Source: Phycisphaerales bacterium | Lineage (GTDB): Bacteria > Planctomycetota > Phycisphaerae > SM23-33 | Length of the DNA stretch: 18,432 nucleotides | Direction of reading: 5' to 3' | Assembly (NCBI GenBank): GCA_003485185.1 | Contig: DNAS01000170.1 | Coordinates: 35,672 to 54,103 of the forward strand | Shown here: piece after piece, positions 5,813-14,328 of the stretch | How the letters are laid out: every line of letters begins with the position of its first letter | Numbering within the stretch: position 1 is the first letter of the stretch | The notes under the pieces: model-generated | Databases searched by the model: none | Told to the model about the DNA's origin: nothing | Seen by the model: the letters and a program-made list of their open reading frames with translations, nothing else | Translations under genes and position numbers: made by a program

Positions 5813-7087
5813 ATGCCCAACGCCAACATGCCAATGGACGCGAAAGTCATCATCGCCGACGTTCGCTTTGTCGAGCATGAGTTCGTCCATCCCCTGGTAA
5901 TCAGTTCCGGAACCATCTCCTGCTTGTCGGAGGCGCAGGCGGAGGTGGTTGTGCGGGTTGGGGATGTCGAAGCGGCCGGTCGTGGGTCGAGCTATCTCAG
6001 CGATCTGTGGGCCTGGCCCGATGGCAGCCTTTCCCACGCCGAGAAGGACCGGAGGCTTCGCAGTCTCTGCCACGAGATCGCCGTCCACCTGGGCACCCTA
6101 TGCGGGGACGAGGCCGCCCATCCGCTGGAACTCGGCATGCGCCTGCACGAATCAGTCTGCCGAGGCGATGGCCTCCCGGTGTTGGCTAGGCTGATGTGCG
6201 CATCGCCGTTCGACGCCGCCATCCATGACGCCGTGGGCATTGCGCTGCAAGTATCGGCGTACGATTTGTACAACCGCCCCGTTTCGCTGCCCAGCATCGA
6301 GGACTATCTGGAGGGCTCGGCCTGCCGGGCCATCAAGGCGGTGATTGGCCGGCCCCGTCGCCGCCTCAAAGCTTGGTACCTGGTCGGAATGCGGGACGAC
6401 TTGCGCAGCCAGGTGGTCCCCCTCATGCGTCAGGCGGGCTACCGGTGCATCAAGATCAAGCTTCTCGGTCGAGACAACAAGACGGACGTGGCCCGGACGG
6501 TAGAGGTTTTCCGCGAGTTGACCACGGCGACGAGATCGATTGAGCTTTCGGTGGACACGAACGAGGCCAATCCCGATTCAGCCAGCGTGCTGGACTACCT
6601 GTGCCGACTGCGCGAAGCCGATCCGCAGGCTTTTGACGCCCTGAAATACCTTGAGCAGCCTACCCATCGGGACATCCTGGCGCATCACCACGACTGGCAT
6701 GCCGTGTCCAGGATGAAACCCGTCCTGCTGGATGAAGGATTGACCTCACTGGATCTGCTGGATGAAGCGATGGCACAAGGCTGGAGCGGCCTTGCCCTCA
6801 AGACGTGCAAGGGACACAGCTTCGCGCTGACGGCGGCGGCTGCGGCCCGTCAGCGGGGCATGGCGGTGGCGTTACAAGACCTGACCAATCCGGGCCTGGC
6901 GTTCATCCACGCCGCCCTCTTTGCGTCGCGCGTGCGGACAATTAACGACGTGGAACTCAATTCGCCCCAGTTCACGCCGGCCGCCAATGCAGCATGGGAG
7001 CGGCGCCTGCCGGAACTGTTCCGGCCGCGACATGGTGTGCATCGCCTGCCCAAGATGATCCCGCCGGGACTTGGGTCCGCTCTGTAA
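5813..7087 (+). CDS. mandelate racemase/muconate lactonizing enzyme family (enolase superfamily) protein
   Basis: This 424-residue protein has an N-terminal capping domain and a C-terminal barrel. The barrel carries a KxK motif (K214, K216 in CIKIKLLG), successive metal-ligand strands SVDTNEA (D248, N250), YLEQPT (E281) and LLDEGL (D307/E308), and a lysine at the end of strand six (K330 in LALKTCK). Such enzymes abstract a proton alpha to a carboxylate, typically to dehydrate, racemise or epimerise sugar acids or amino-acid derivatives. A sugar-acid dehydratase is plausible next to Gfo/Idh/MocA dehydrogenases, but the substrate cannot be read. ATG 5813 has no clear ribosome binding site; ATG 5828 and 5834 are alternatives. 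The next gene follows after 25 nt, so the two form an operon. Confidence 0.88.
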   Translation: MPNANMPMDAKVIIADVRFVEHEFVHPLVISSGTISCLSEAQAEVVVRVGDVEAAGRGSSYLSDLWAWPDGSLSHAEKDRRLRSLCHEIAVHLGTLCGDEAAHPLELGMRLHESVCRGDGLPVLARLMCASPFDAAIHDAVGIALQVSAYDLYNRPVSLPSIEDYLEGSACRAIKAVIGRPRRRLKAWYLVGMRDDLRSQVVPLMRQAGYRCIKIKLLGRDNKTDVARTVEVFRELTTATRSIELSVDTNEANPDSASVLDYLCRLREADPQAFDALKYLEQPTHRDILAHHHDWHAVSRMKPVLLDEGLTSLDLLDEAMAQGWSGLALKTCKGHSFALTAAAAARQRGMAVALQDLTNPGLAFIHAALFASRVRTINDVELNSPQFTPAANAAWERRLPELFRPRHGVHRLPKMIPPGLGSAL

Positions 7088-7112
7088 ATCCTTCAGCGGA
7101 GAGAATCAAGAC

Positions 7113-8249
7113 ATGAATCGAATCGGAGTCGGATTTGTCGGGGCGGGATGGATGGGAAGCGTTCAATTACGCCGGCTGAGTGAGCGACCGGACGTCTGCA
7201 TTGTGGGGCTTTTCGAACCCAATGTCGAAAGAGGAGTCGGCGTGTTGACCGAACTCGGCCTTCCCGCGGAGCTCCTGGTGCGGGATTATCAGCAGTTGGT
7301 CGAGAATCCCGACGTCGAGGCAATCTGGCTGGTCAGTCCCAACAGCCACCACGGTCCGCAAGCCGTCGCCGCCATGAAAGCCGGCAAGCATGTCTTTTGC
7401 GAAAAGCCCCCAGCCACCACCTTCACGGACTTCGCGCGAGAGGTGGAACTCGAACGGGCCAATTCCCACCTGATCACCTTTGTCGATTACATCCTGTATT
7501 TCGACCCGATGGAGCAGAAGCTGCGGCGGATGGCGGCCGAGGGCGAGTTCGGCCGGCTGACACAAGTGCAGATCAACTACCGCCACCCCATCAACATCTC
7601 CGGCGACAAGAGGTGGAAGCTCAGCCGCTCGATCATGGGAGACGCCATCGGAATGGGCATCAATCACGGTGTTTCGGTGCTGGTGCATCTGCTGGCGCAC
7701 CAGACCGCGCCGGTGGGCGTCTATGCCACGAGCTTGCCCGCCCAGGTCCGGTCGTTTGAGGCCGATCCCATCTGGAACATCCAAATCCGCTTCGAGGACG
7801 GTGCCTGCGGGCTTTGCCTGGGCAACATCGACAGCGGCAACGGCTACGACGCTTATCACAACGTTCGCGGCACGAACGGAGGTTTTGTCTTCGATTCGCA
7901 AACCGATCAGCCGCGGAAGGTGCGATACTACAGCCCAGCCACTGGCGATCGGTGGGTCTACCCCCTGGACGCCCCGCGATGTCGGTCCGAGGGTTTCGGC
8001 CAGTTGACTTGGCCGGAAAACATTACCACGCCCGATAGCGGAAACGTAGTGGAGCATCAGACGACGCAATGCGTCGCCCACTTCTTGGAATGCGTCCACG
8101 CCGGGCGACCTTCACCTTTGAGCTTTGCCAACTCCGCAATCATCGGCGAGATCGGCTGGGCCGCGCAGATGTCAGCCGCCACGAGGAAGGAAATCCCTCT
8201 GCCTCTGGACGTGGATGCCGCTCGGGAGTTCTTTACCGCGCGGGGGTAA
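7113..8249 (+). CDS. Gfo/Idh/MocA family oxidoreductase
   Basis: This 378-residue protein opens with the Rossmann NAD(P)-binding motif GVGFVGAGWMG and carries the family's EKP signature at E97-K98-P99 (HVFCEKPPATT). A C-terminal alpha/beta substrate domain follows, where a histidine in INHGVSVLVHLL may be catalytic. The family oxidises or isomerises sugars, inositols and related polyols in the cytoplasm. The start is ATG 7113 with GGAGA about 10 nt upstream; an in-frame TTG at 7071 would overlap the preceding gene and lacks a binding site. It is co-oriented with, and 25 nt after, the enolase-superfamily gene, which suggests consecutive steps in one pathway. Its transcript converges with the nitrilase-family gene; I see no clear terminator in the 135-nt gap (8250-8384). 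Confidence 0.9.
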   Translation: MNRIGVGFVGAGWMGSVQLRRLSERPDVCIVGLFEPNVERGVGVLTELGLPAELLVRDYQQLVENPDVEAIWLVSPNSHHGPQAVAAMKAGKHVFCEKPPATTFTDFAREVELERANSHLITFVDYILYFDPMEQKLRRMAAEGEFGRLTQVQINYRHPINISGDKRWKLSRSIMGDAIGMGINHGVSVLVHLLAHQTAPVGVYATSLPAQVRSFEADPIWNIQIRFEDGACGLCLGNIDSGNGYDAYHNVRGTNGGFVFDSQTDQPRKVRYYSPATGDRWVYPLDAPRCRSEGFGQLTWPENITTPDSGNVVEHQTTQCVAHFLECVHAGRPSPLSFANSAIIGEIGWAAQMSAATRKEIPLPLDVDAAREFFTARG

Positions 8250-8384
8250 ACGGCCTGGCGCCAACCCGTCAGCCGATGACCGCCAGATATTCCTATTGAC
8301 CTGGTAATCAGACGGCGGGACGACAACCACGGCCTCGATTTTGTCGGTCACGAAAGGACCGAACCTCCTGCCTTATCCGATGCC

Positions 8385-9332
8385 TCATAGCCTGCGGGCC
8401 ACGGAGGATTCGCGATGATTTCCGATGGTGTGTTCGCTTCGCGAGAAGTAGTTGTCCAAAGGCTCTATGGAAAATTCCTGGATCATCTGCTGAACAGCCA
8501 TTGTCTCATCTTCGCTGCTAATCAGCACGGCTGCCAGGAGGCCGGGGTCATGGATCGATACGCCGGTTCCGTACTTGCCCTTCATTGCAAGATACTTGGG
8601 CTGATTCTCGTCGATATGGACAACGCAGCAGTCCAGGTTCACCATAACCGTGGCGTAATCATGGTAATTCGTGCTTGATCCCAAAGTCTCGCCCAGTGGA
8701 TTCAGGATTTGACAGGGCAGGCCGGCACATGCCCCGACGAAGTGCGATCGGCATTGGTAAGCGCGATACGCCTGCATCAATCCGCCATGATATAGCGAGC
8801 AGAAGATTACCAGGTCCGGCTTCTGCCGGGCATAATGGGTCCAAAGGCTGTCGAAGTTCAAATCGAAGCAGAGGGCGATTGCCACGCGGCCCAGTTCCGT
8901 CTCAAACACCGGCGCCTCGCGCCCGGCGCAGATGCCTGCATCCAGCTCGCCGAAGGTGGGAAAGTTCTTGTGATACACACCTGCGACTTGGCCTTGGCGG
9001 TCGATCAGATGGACGCAGTTGCGCCAGGTGCCATCGGACATCGGCCAAAGCGTGGGATAGGTGATCCAGGTGTGGTGTCGGCGAGCCGTCTCGGCGAATT
9101 TCTCCAAAAGTCTTGGTCCGCGCTTCCGGCAGAAGTCCTGGTATTTGGGATAGTCGAACTGCAAGTATTGATCACAGAACTCCGGCACGACGATCAAATC
9201 GGGCCGATCGGGCAAGACTTGCTCGAACTGCGTTCGCCAGTGGGCGATCATCCGGTCCACGGCCTTAGTGTCTGCTGCTTCACCATCGAGACGACCGGGA
9301 CCGATTGTGCTGATCTCGATTCGCCTAGCCAA
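8385..9332 (-). CDS. carbon-nitrogen hydrolase (nitrilase superfamily)
   Basis: The 315-residue product has the Glu-Lys-Cys triad of the superfamily: E51 in VVPEFCDQ, K122 in YHKNFPTFGE and C155 in IALCFDLNFD. Such enzymes hydrolyse amides, N-carbamoyl compounds or nitriles. The frame is open to 9602, but that extension is only antisense of the upstream gene in another frame. TTG 9332 is the sensible start: GGAGGTGGGGA lies directly upstream and family-like sequence begins there (ARRIEISTIGPGRL). The start lies 8 nt inside the end of the Gfo/Idh/MocA gene (stop at 9325), which implies translational coupling. A C-N hydrolase coupled to a sugar dehydrogenase hints at an N-substituted or amidated sugar derivative, which is inference. 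Confidence 0.85.
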   Translation of the reverse strand: MARRIEISTIGPGRLDGEAADTKAVDRMIAHWRTQFEQVLPDRPDLIVVPEFCDQYLQFDYPKYQDFCRKRGPRLLEKFAETARRHHTWITYPTLWPMSDGTWRNCVHLIDRQGQVAGVYHKNFPTFGELDAGICAGREAPVFETELGRVAIALCFDLNFDSLWTHYARQKPDLVIFCSLYHGGLMQAYRAYQCRSHFVGACAGLPCQILNPLGETLGSSTNYHDYATVMVNLDCCVVHIDENQPKYLAMKGKYGTGVSIHDPGLLAAVLISSEDETMAVQQMIQEFSIEPLDNYFSRSEHTIGNHRESSVARRL

Positions 9333-10482
9333 TCCCCACCTCCACCACCTGTCCGCTGCTGCGGCTTCGGATGGCTGTCTGCACGAGCATCGCCGCCTTC
9401 GTGCTGTCTTCCACCCCCGCCAATTGGCACGGCCCGCCATCCAGGATGCAATCGGCAAAGTGTTCGATTGCTTCCAGCCAGCCCTTGTTCTCCATATAGC
9501 TGGGGTTGGGGGCCTGCGTTCGCACGTACTGCTCCAGTTCCCGGCGTTCCGGCGACTGTTGGCCGGATTGTTCCAGCGCTTCCAGCCGTCTCTTCTTCTC
9601 ATAGAAGATTCGTCGCAGGTCCATCAGCGCAGTAGCGCCTTCTTTCTCGAAGAGATAGCGGTGCATCATGTCGTGCTGCGGGTGCCAGCGACCGGCGAAG
9701 CGATACACCGGCTCGAAGTCATCAAGGCCGAAGGTGCGTAGTTCTACGAAATCGACGACCGTTGCGGCGCCAAGTTCCATCACGACATCGATGCTCTCCT
9801 TGGGCATGTCCTGCGTCACATATCCGCTGGACATGATGCTGGCGACGCAGCCGGACTCGAATTTCAACGTAATCAGGTCGTCATCCGGCCGGGAATCAAC
9901 GCAGTGGACGCTCGTGACTTCCGAGCCGACAAGGTATCGCAACAGGTCGAAAATGTGGCAGACTTCGTGGAGGATGCGCTGGCCGGGGCCATAGCTCTTG
10001 CCCCAGACGTAATAATTGTCGGAAATGCGGTAGTGGATGTTCTTGGCTCCCCCATGGGCGAGGATAGCCTTACGCAGAAGCTGGTATGCGGGGGCAAGCC
10101 GGCGATTGTGCCCGACCGCCAGAATTCGTCCGCTCTTTTTCTGCACGGGCAGAACGCGATGGCATTCCTCGACCGTCTCCCCAAGCGGCTTCTCCACGTA
10201 GACGTGCTTGCCCGCCTGAAGCGCCTCGATTGCCAGGGACACGTGACTGTCAGCGCGTGTCGCGATCACGACTCCCTGGATTTCCGGATCGGCCAGTAGT
10301 TCCTTATGGTTCTGGGTTACCTGAGGGATCCCGTAATCCCGCTGCGCCAACGCCAGGAGGTCCGCCTTGAGATCGCAGACTGTTTTCAGATACACATTCC
10401 GAGCCTGCGTGAGGCTCGGCAGATGTTGACTCTGACTGATGCCGCCGGCGCCGATCAATCCGAATGTCGCACGCTGATTCAT
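9325..10482 (-). CDS. Gfo/Idh/MocA family oxidoreductase
   Basis: This 385-residue protein has the nucleotide-binding motif FGLIGAGGIS at the N-terminus, the EKP signature at E97-K98-P99 (HVYVEKPLGET), and a C-terminal substrate domain with HEVCHIFDLLRYL. It contains an insertion rich in charged residues around residues 290-330 (FYEKKRRLEALEQSGQQSPE), unusual for the family and predicted to be helical or coiled. The start ATG 10482 is chosen because the Rossmann motif begins right after it; its ribosome binding site is poor (AAAGG, about 13 nt away). The upstream gap of 173 nt to the large gene holds no convincing gene. It is probably one transcript with the nitrilase-family gene, and it resembles the plus-strand dehydrogenase only at family level. 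Confidence 0.88.
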   Translation of the reverse strand: MNQRATFGLIGAGGISQSQHLPSLTQARNVYLKTVCDLKADLLALAQRDYGIPQVTQNHKELLADPEIQGVVIATRADSHVSLAIEALQAGKHVYVEKPLGETVEECHRVLPVQKKSGRILAVGHNRRLAPAYQLLRKAILAHGGAKNIHYRISDNYYVWGKSYGPGQRILHEVCHIFDLLRYLVGSEVTSVHCVDSRPDDDLITLKFESGCVASIMSSGYVTQDMPKESIDVVMELGAATVVDFVELRTFGLDDFEPVYRFAGRWHPQHDMMHRYLFEKEGATALMDLRRIFYEKKRRLEALEQSGQQSPERRELEQYVRTQAPNPSYMENKGWLEAIEHFADCILDGGPCQLAGVEDSTKAAMLVQTAIRSRSSGQVVEVGIG

Positions 10483-10655
10483 AGACGACCATTTACCTTT
10501 CAGACGTCTGCAATTGGGAATATTGTTGTTCAGGCGCGGGAACCATTCGGGGAGCAACCGCGCCAACACCTCTGCCGTCAAGGATATTCTTCTTTAAAAC
10601 CCATCCGATCTCCACCAGAAAGTTCACTCTCGGCAATCCCGACGACATGTTGGGT

Positions 10656-13466
10656 TCAACCGGTTACGTGCAAGTTCCAGAACTTGGCTTTCATCAAGCG
10701 CCGTTCGCGCCATCGTTGGTCGCCCACCAGCGGAAACCGCCGATCCATCACGCTCAGAAGCCGGTCCATTACCGCGGACAGCTTTTCTGGGACGCTGGCA
10801 TAGCAGACCAGGTTGCCCCGACCATCGTTGTAGATGCCACTCCGCGCGGGCATTTGCATTGGCAGGTGGGCACGCATCCAGGGCCGGTCGCTCCCGTTGA
10901 CCAGGATAACATACCGGTTGCGTAAACTCGGCGTTCTGCGACAAGGCAGCGGCCATCGGGGCGCATTAGCGGCGATGCGCAGCGTCATGCGCGTGTCATG
11001 GTTGCCTTTGTCGAACGCCAGTATCTCGTCGCGGGACATCGTCCGGAGCTTGCAATGGGCCAGGTAGTATTGAAAGTAGGCACGCAAGCGAGCGACTTGC
11101 AACCGGAGGCCTGCACGAGCCGGTTCAGGACAGACGACAGTGAATCCGCGTCGATCCCCAGGCAACAAGAACGGAAACTGTTCCAGAAGATCCTCATCGG
11201 CCAGGTAGATATCCGGCTCTTGCGTGATGGTCAGGATGAGTGATCGGGCAGGCTTGATTATGCACTGGAGCCAACCGCCGTCCTGGGACGATCGCATCGC
11301 CACGCGTCGTCCGTTGACCTTCACCGACGCAAAAAGATGGCCGGCCTCGGGAAGGAAGCGTGCCGTCACCGGTTGGCGTAGACCTGTGAGGGACACAACC
11401 GTTTCTCCCTCGGCCGCCGGTGACACCACTACTCCGCAGCGTACGCGGGGGGGCAGGCGCAGCGACATCACCGGTTGAAGCACGACTGCGGAATGGGGGG
11501 GAACCTCCACCCGCAGTTGATTGGACGAAGCGTCGATCCGCTGCGATGTCTCGACTCGATCCGGATTTCGCTGTATGAATACCGGAATGAAACCGTCGGA
11601 GGCGATGACTCTCAGCGTTACCGTGGCTGTCTGCTTTTTCCCGGAATAGTTGACCACGGAAAAGTCAGCGTCGCCGAATCGTTCGAGTTCAAGTCGCGCA
11701 TTGTCGCTTCGTGCCGCGGTAACGGGTTGCCATCCCAGGCGCGCCAGTCGAACGATCTGCGGCAACCACTTCTGCGAATCCGGATATCCCCGGACGGCAT
11801 GGGCCGTGTTGAGCAAGCAACCCGTGTTTAACGCGAAGAGCACCGCCATGCGGACTTGGCGGTCTATGATCGGATCGGCCTGCTCCTCCGTCATCGATAA
11901 CCAATTGGCAAACCCTTTCGGTCCCCACTGAACAACGGGCTTCTGACCCATCAGGCGGCGCAGCGCCAATGGCCAGCCTTTTTTCCAACCTTCCCTGCGC
12001 AGCCAAGCACCGCCCTCGACTATGGCAACATCGGTGTGCCGGGCAACCATATAATCTCCCGGTGTGTTAGCCGCCGTCGCCATGCGTTGTCCCGGGGCGT
12101 GTAAGAAGCTCTGCATCTGCCGGAGCACCTTGCTGTGCCCGACGCCCTGGGCCATGTAGACTTGGCCATCGGTGAACGCTCGGCAGGACAAGCGGGGGAT
12201 GGCGGGATGGAAATTGGGGCGTGGTCCGAAGCAGTTGTCCACATAGAGCGCCGATGGACGATATCCTCGCGCCGCCCGGGCGATGGAGGTCTTGAGGAAC
12301 CGCCAATAGCTTTTACCGCCGGGATCGGCAGCCAAGGCGTCGCCACACATCTTGTTGTGGCGTTCGATCGGCTTGCCGTTGCTGCGGATCACGATCGAGT
12401 CGGCAAATCGCGATTTCATGTGCCGCAGAGCTCCGTTCTCGAACGTTTCTCCGTTGCCGATGCCTGCGGTGCGTAGGACGGAGCGGTTTCCCTTCGCAAT
12501 GATGCGGTTGGCAGCCCGAAAGCTACGGCCACGGAAAACTCCGTCTTGGTAGCGGTCCAGGAACTTCCGGCCCAAGATGAACGGGTCCAGGTAGAGGCCG
12601 ATGCCGCCGGCTGCAAAGTTTTCAAAGTTGCACAGAACCCAGGACGTGCCGAAGCGGCGGAATTCCTCGAGAACGATGTCTCCGCATTCGGCGGCGGCGG
12701 CAGGAAGAAACGTCTCCGCCGGGCCAAACAGACGTTGGTCGATGTCCGGGGAGAAACGGTACAAATCTGGAAACGCGCGGTAGTAGGCGTCCAGGACATG
12801 ACGATAGCCAAAGGTTCCCCGTTGCCAGGTCGCCACGAAGTCGATCGGGACGTCGGTTTCGCCAGGTTCCAGCACCACCTTGACGCTGCAATAGAATCCG
12901 TCCCGGCGGGGGTGTATGCCGGAAGAGACATAGCTGAAGGTGGACCGCGGGTCGATGCCGAGTCCGAGGCAGAAGCGGTCGTCATGGAGCGCAGCGGCGG
13001 GAAATTGACACAGTGTCTGAATGCCGGTCCACTCGTTGTCCGCGATGCGTTGCGCAACATTGCCGCCCTTGACCGCCACTCCATAAATCTCGGGATAGAA
13101 CTTGTCGGGCAGTGGGTGCAGCGGACCATCGAACGGATCGGCGTTGCACGCGTGTATCACCGTTCGCGGCTTTCGGATACGCCGTGAGTGCAAGCCGTCC
13201 CAATACGTCAGCCCTTGGTAATCAGCCAGGGGTATGCCGAGGCGAATCTCCCGCCACGCCTGTGAGCTTCCGCGGTTGGAAACCACGAAGTGAAGCACTT
13301 CCACATTGTCGGCTGGCCGCTCATGCCCCCGGTAACAGAGTTGGACAGTGTCCTGGTCCGCGACGGACTTGGTCCTTCCATCAAACAGTTGCACAAAACG
13401 TCTCGCCGTTGCGCCCAGCGGAAAACGGTCGAACACCGATTGTATCTGGCACGAACCTCGCCTCAT
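10656..13466 (-). CDS. large glycoside-hydrolase-like protein of unknown family
   Basis: This 936-residue protein has no signal peptide or membrane segment, so it is apparently cytoplasmic. Residues 1-240 look like beta-sandwich sequence (for example EVLHFVVSNRGSSQAW and GFYCSVKVVLEPGE). Residues about 250-580 have the alternating strand/helix pattern of a TIM barrel, with LYVDNCFGP (D410) and VAIVEGGAW (E484) as candidate acidic catalytic residues at strand ends. Residues about 600-760 read like beta-rich accessory domains (VVNYSGKKQTATVTLRV). The last 170 residues are basic and mixed in character. I recognise no named glycosidase family. The start ATG 13466 has GGAG 9 nt upstream. Its place ahead of a sugar dehydrogenase and an amidohydrolase supports a carbohydrate-degrading role, but the function is inferred. 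Confidence 0.6.
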   Translation of the reverse strand: MRRGSCQIQSVFDRFPLGATARRFVQLFDGRTKSVADQDTVQLCYRGHERPADNVEVLHFVVSNRGSSQAWREIRLGIPLADYQGLTYWDGLHSRRIRKPRTVIHACNADPFDGPLHPLPDKFYPEIYGVAVKGGNVAQRIADNEWTGIQTLCQFPAAALHDDRFCLGLGIDPRSTFSYVSSGIHPRRDGFYCSVKVVLEPGETDVPIDFVATWQRGTFGYRHVLDAYYRAFPDLYRFSPDIDQRLFGPAETFLPAAAAECGDIVLEEFRRFGTSWVLCNFENFAAGGIGLYLDPFILGRKFLDRYQDGVFRGRSFRAANRIIAKGNRSVLRTAGIGNGETFENGALRHMKSRFADSIVIRSNGKPIERHNKMCGDALAADPGGKSYWRFLKTSIARAARGYRPSALYVDNCFGPRPNFHPAIPRLSCRAFTDGQVYMAQGVGHSKVLRQMQSFLHAPGQRMATAANTPGDYMVARHTDVAIVEGGAWLRREGWKKGWPLALRRLMGQKPVVQWGPKGFANWLSMTEEQADPIIDRQVRMAVLFALNTGCLLNTAHAVRGYPDSQKWLPQIVRLARLGWQPVTAARSDNARLELERFGDADFSVVNYSGKKQTATVTLRVIASDGFIPVFIQRNPDRVETSQRIDASSNQLRVEVPPHSAVVLQPVMSLRLPPRVRCGVVVSPAAEGETVVSLTGLRQPVTARFLPEAGHLFASVKVNGRRVAMRSSQDGGWLQCIIKPARSLILTITQEPDIYLADEDLLEQFPFLLPGDRRGFTVVCPEPARAGLRLQVARLRAYFQYYLAHCKLRTMSRDEILAFDKGNHDTRMTLRIAANAPRWPLPCRRTPSLRNRYVILVNGSDRPWMRAHLPMQMPARSGIYNDGRGNLVCYASVPEKLSAVMDRLLSVMDRRFPLVGDQRWRERRLMKAKFWNLHVTG

Positions 13467-14328
13467 CGATGAAGGCTCCGAATCAGCGGTCAGACGATGC
13501 TGCCGCCGACAAGATGGAATCCGTGTTCTTATAATATCCGTTGAATATCCACCGCGCGCCGTTTCTGTTCAATTCCCACGGGGGATAATACATCAAGAAG
13601 AATGACCTAACATTCCCTCGAATCGTGAACCAGCGGTTTCAGGTCAATGCATTCAACGATCCAGGTCCCATGACTATAAGTCCTTCAGTACTTAAAGCCT
13701 TGTCCTCCATCGAACCCTGATTCGGTTGCCTACGGCGAAGCATACCGACCGCTTGAGGGGCGGAATCTGCTTTAAAAAGAGTACCGAATCACTTTACCGA
13801 ATCAAATCCACGGTTGCAAGGCGATATAGCTCAAAACGGGAGGTTTTTAGCCGCACACCGCGTCAAAGAGCTATATGCGTTAAGTACTTTTAAAAAAAGA
13901 AGTAACAGCTTTTTATTTGTGCAGAAATCAGTTTCCTCCTTCGCTGACTATCCCTGTTTCCTGTGACAAGAGGCTGGGTTCCGGATTCTTTAGTTAAAAA
14001 CTTGGGTATTGCTTCTTGTCGTTCCCGGCAAGTCATGCGATCTGGCTTTCCGTACCGCAGGTTGGGTGGATGCTTTATCCGCCTGCTGAATTCCATAAGG
14101 CATTATTCTGCAAGGTATAATGACATTGGATGGAAAGTTCCGAGGTTTTCTCCGCCCCAAAATGCCTCAGAATATGGAAGAATCTCCTTGCGTTTTGGGG
14201 ACTATTACTGTATAGATACTATTTGGGTCGGTCGGGCCGCGTGCCATGTTGACCCGCGGCTCGTTAACACCAGCGTCTACCGACCCACATGTCACTCGCA
14301 AGAGTGGACGAACGAAAGGAGCGGAACG
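13467..14328. promoter_or_regulatory. long AT-richer divergent intergenic region with repeats
   Basis: No convincing gene lies in these 862 nt between divergent genes; the frame open from 13963 joins the downstream gene but has no start signal and unlikely composition. Visible elements are a tandem 10-mer TACCGAATCA (13782-13791 and 13795-13804), with GATTCGGT inverted at 13719-13726; an inverted repeat ATATAGCTC/GAGCTATAT (13824-13832 with 13868-13876); and AGTACTTAA/TTAAGTACT (13687-13695 with 13880-13888). These could be regulator sites. Promoters for both flanking genes must lie here. Confidence 0.4.
14116..14121 (+). promoter_or_regulatory. candidate -10 box
   Basis: A perfect TATAAT lies about 208 nt upstream of the beta-propeller gene. 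No good -35 hexamer lies at 16-18 nt, only TTCCAT at a wider spacing. If used, it would give a leader of about 200 nt. Weak evidence. Confidence 0.3.

Noticed and set aside
9333..9602. N-terminal extension of the nitrilase-family frame
   Set aside because: It is Arg/Trp-rich out-of-frame reading of the dehydrogenase gene; family sequence starts at TTG 9332.
10490..10648. Minus-strand 51-codon frame starting ATG 10648 between the large gene and the dehydrogenase
   Set aside because: No ribosome binding site and no hydrophobic or domain pattern; probably chance.
13608..13886. ACCTAAC near 13608 and GTTAAGT at 13879 as a second attC
   Set aside because: Spacing of about 275 bp is too long and no L-arm pairing is visible.
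13963..14328. N-terminal extension of the beta-propeller frame by 122 codons
   Set aside because: The clear ribosome binding site and signal peptide at ATG 14329 mark the real start; the upstream part has non-coding composition.
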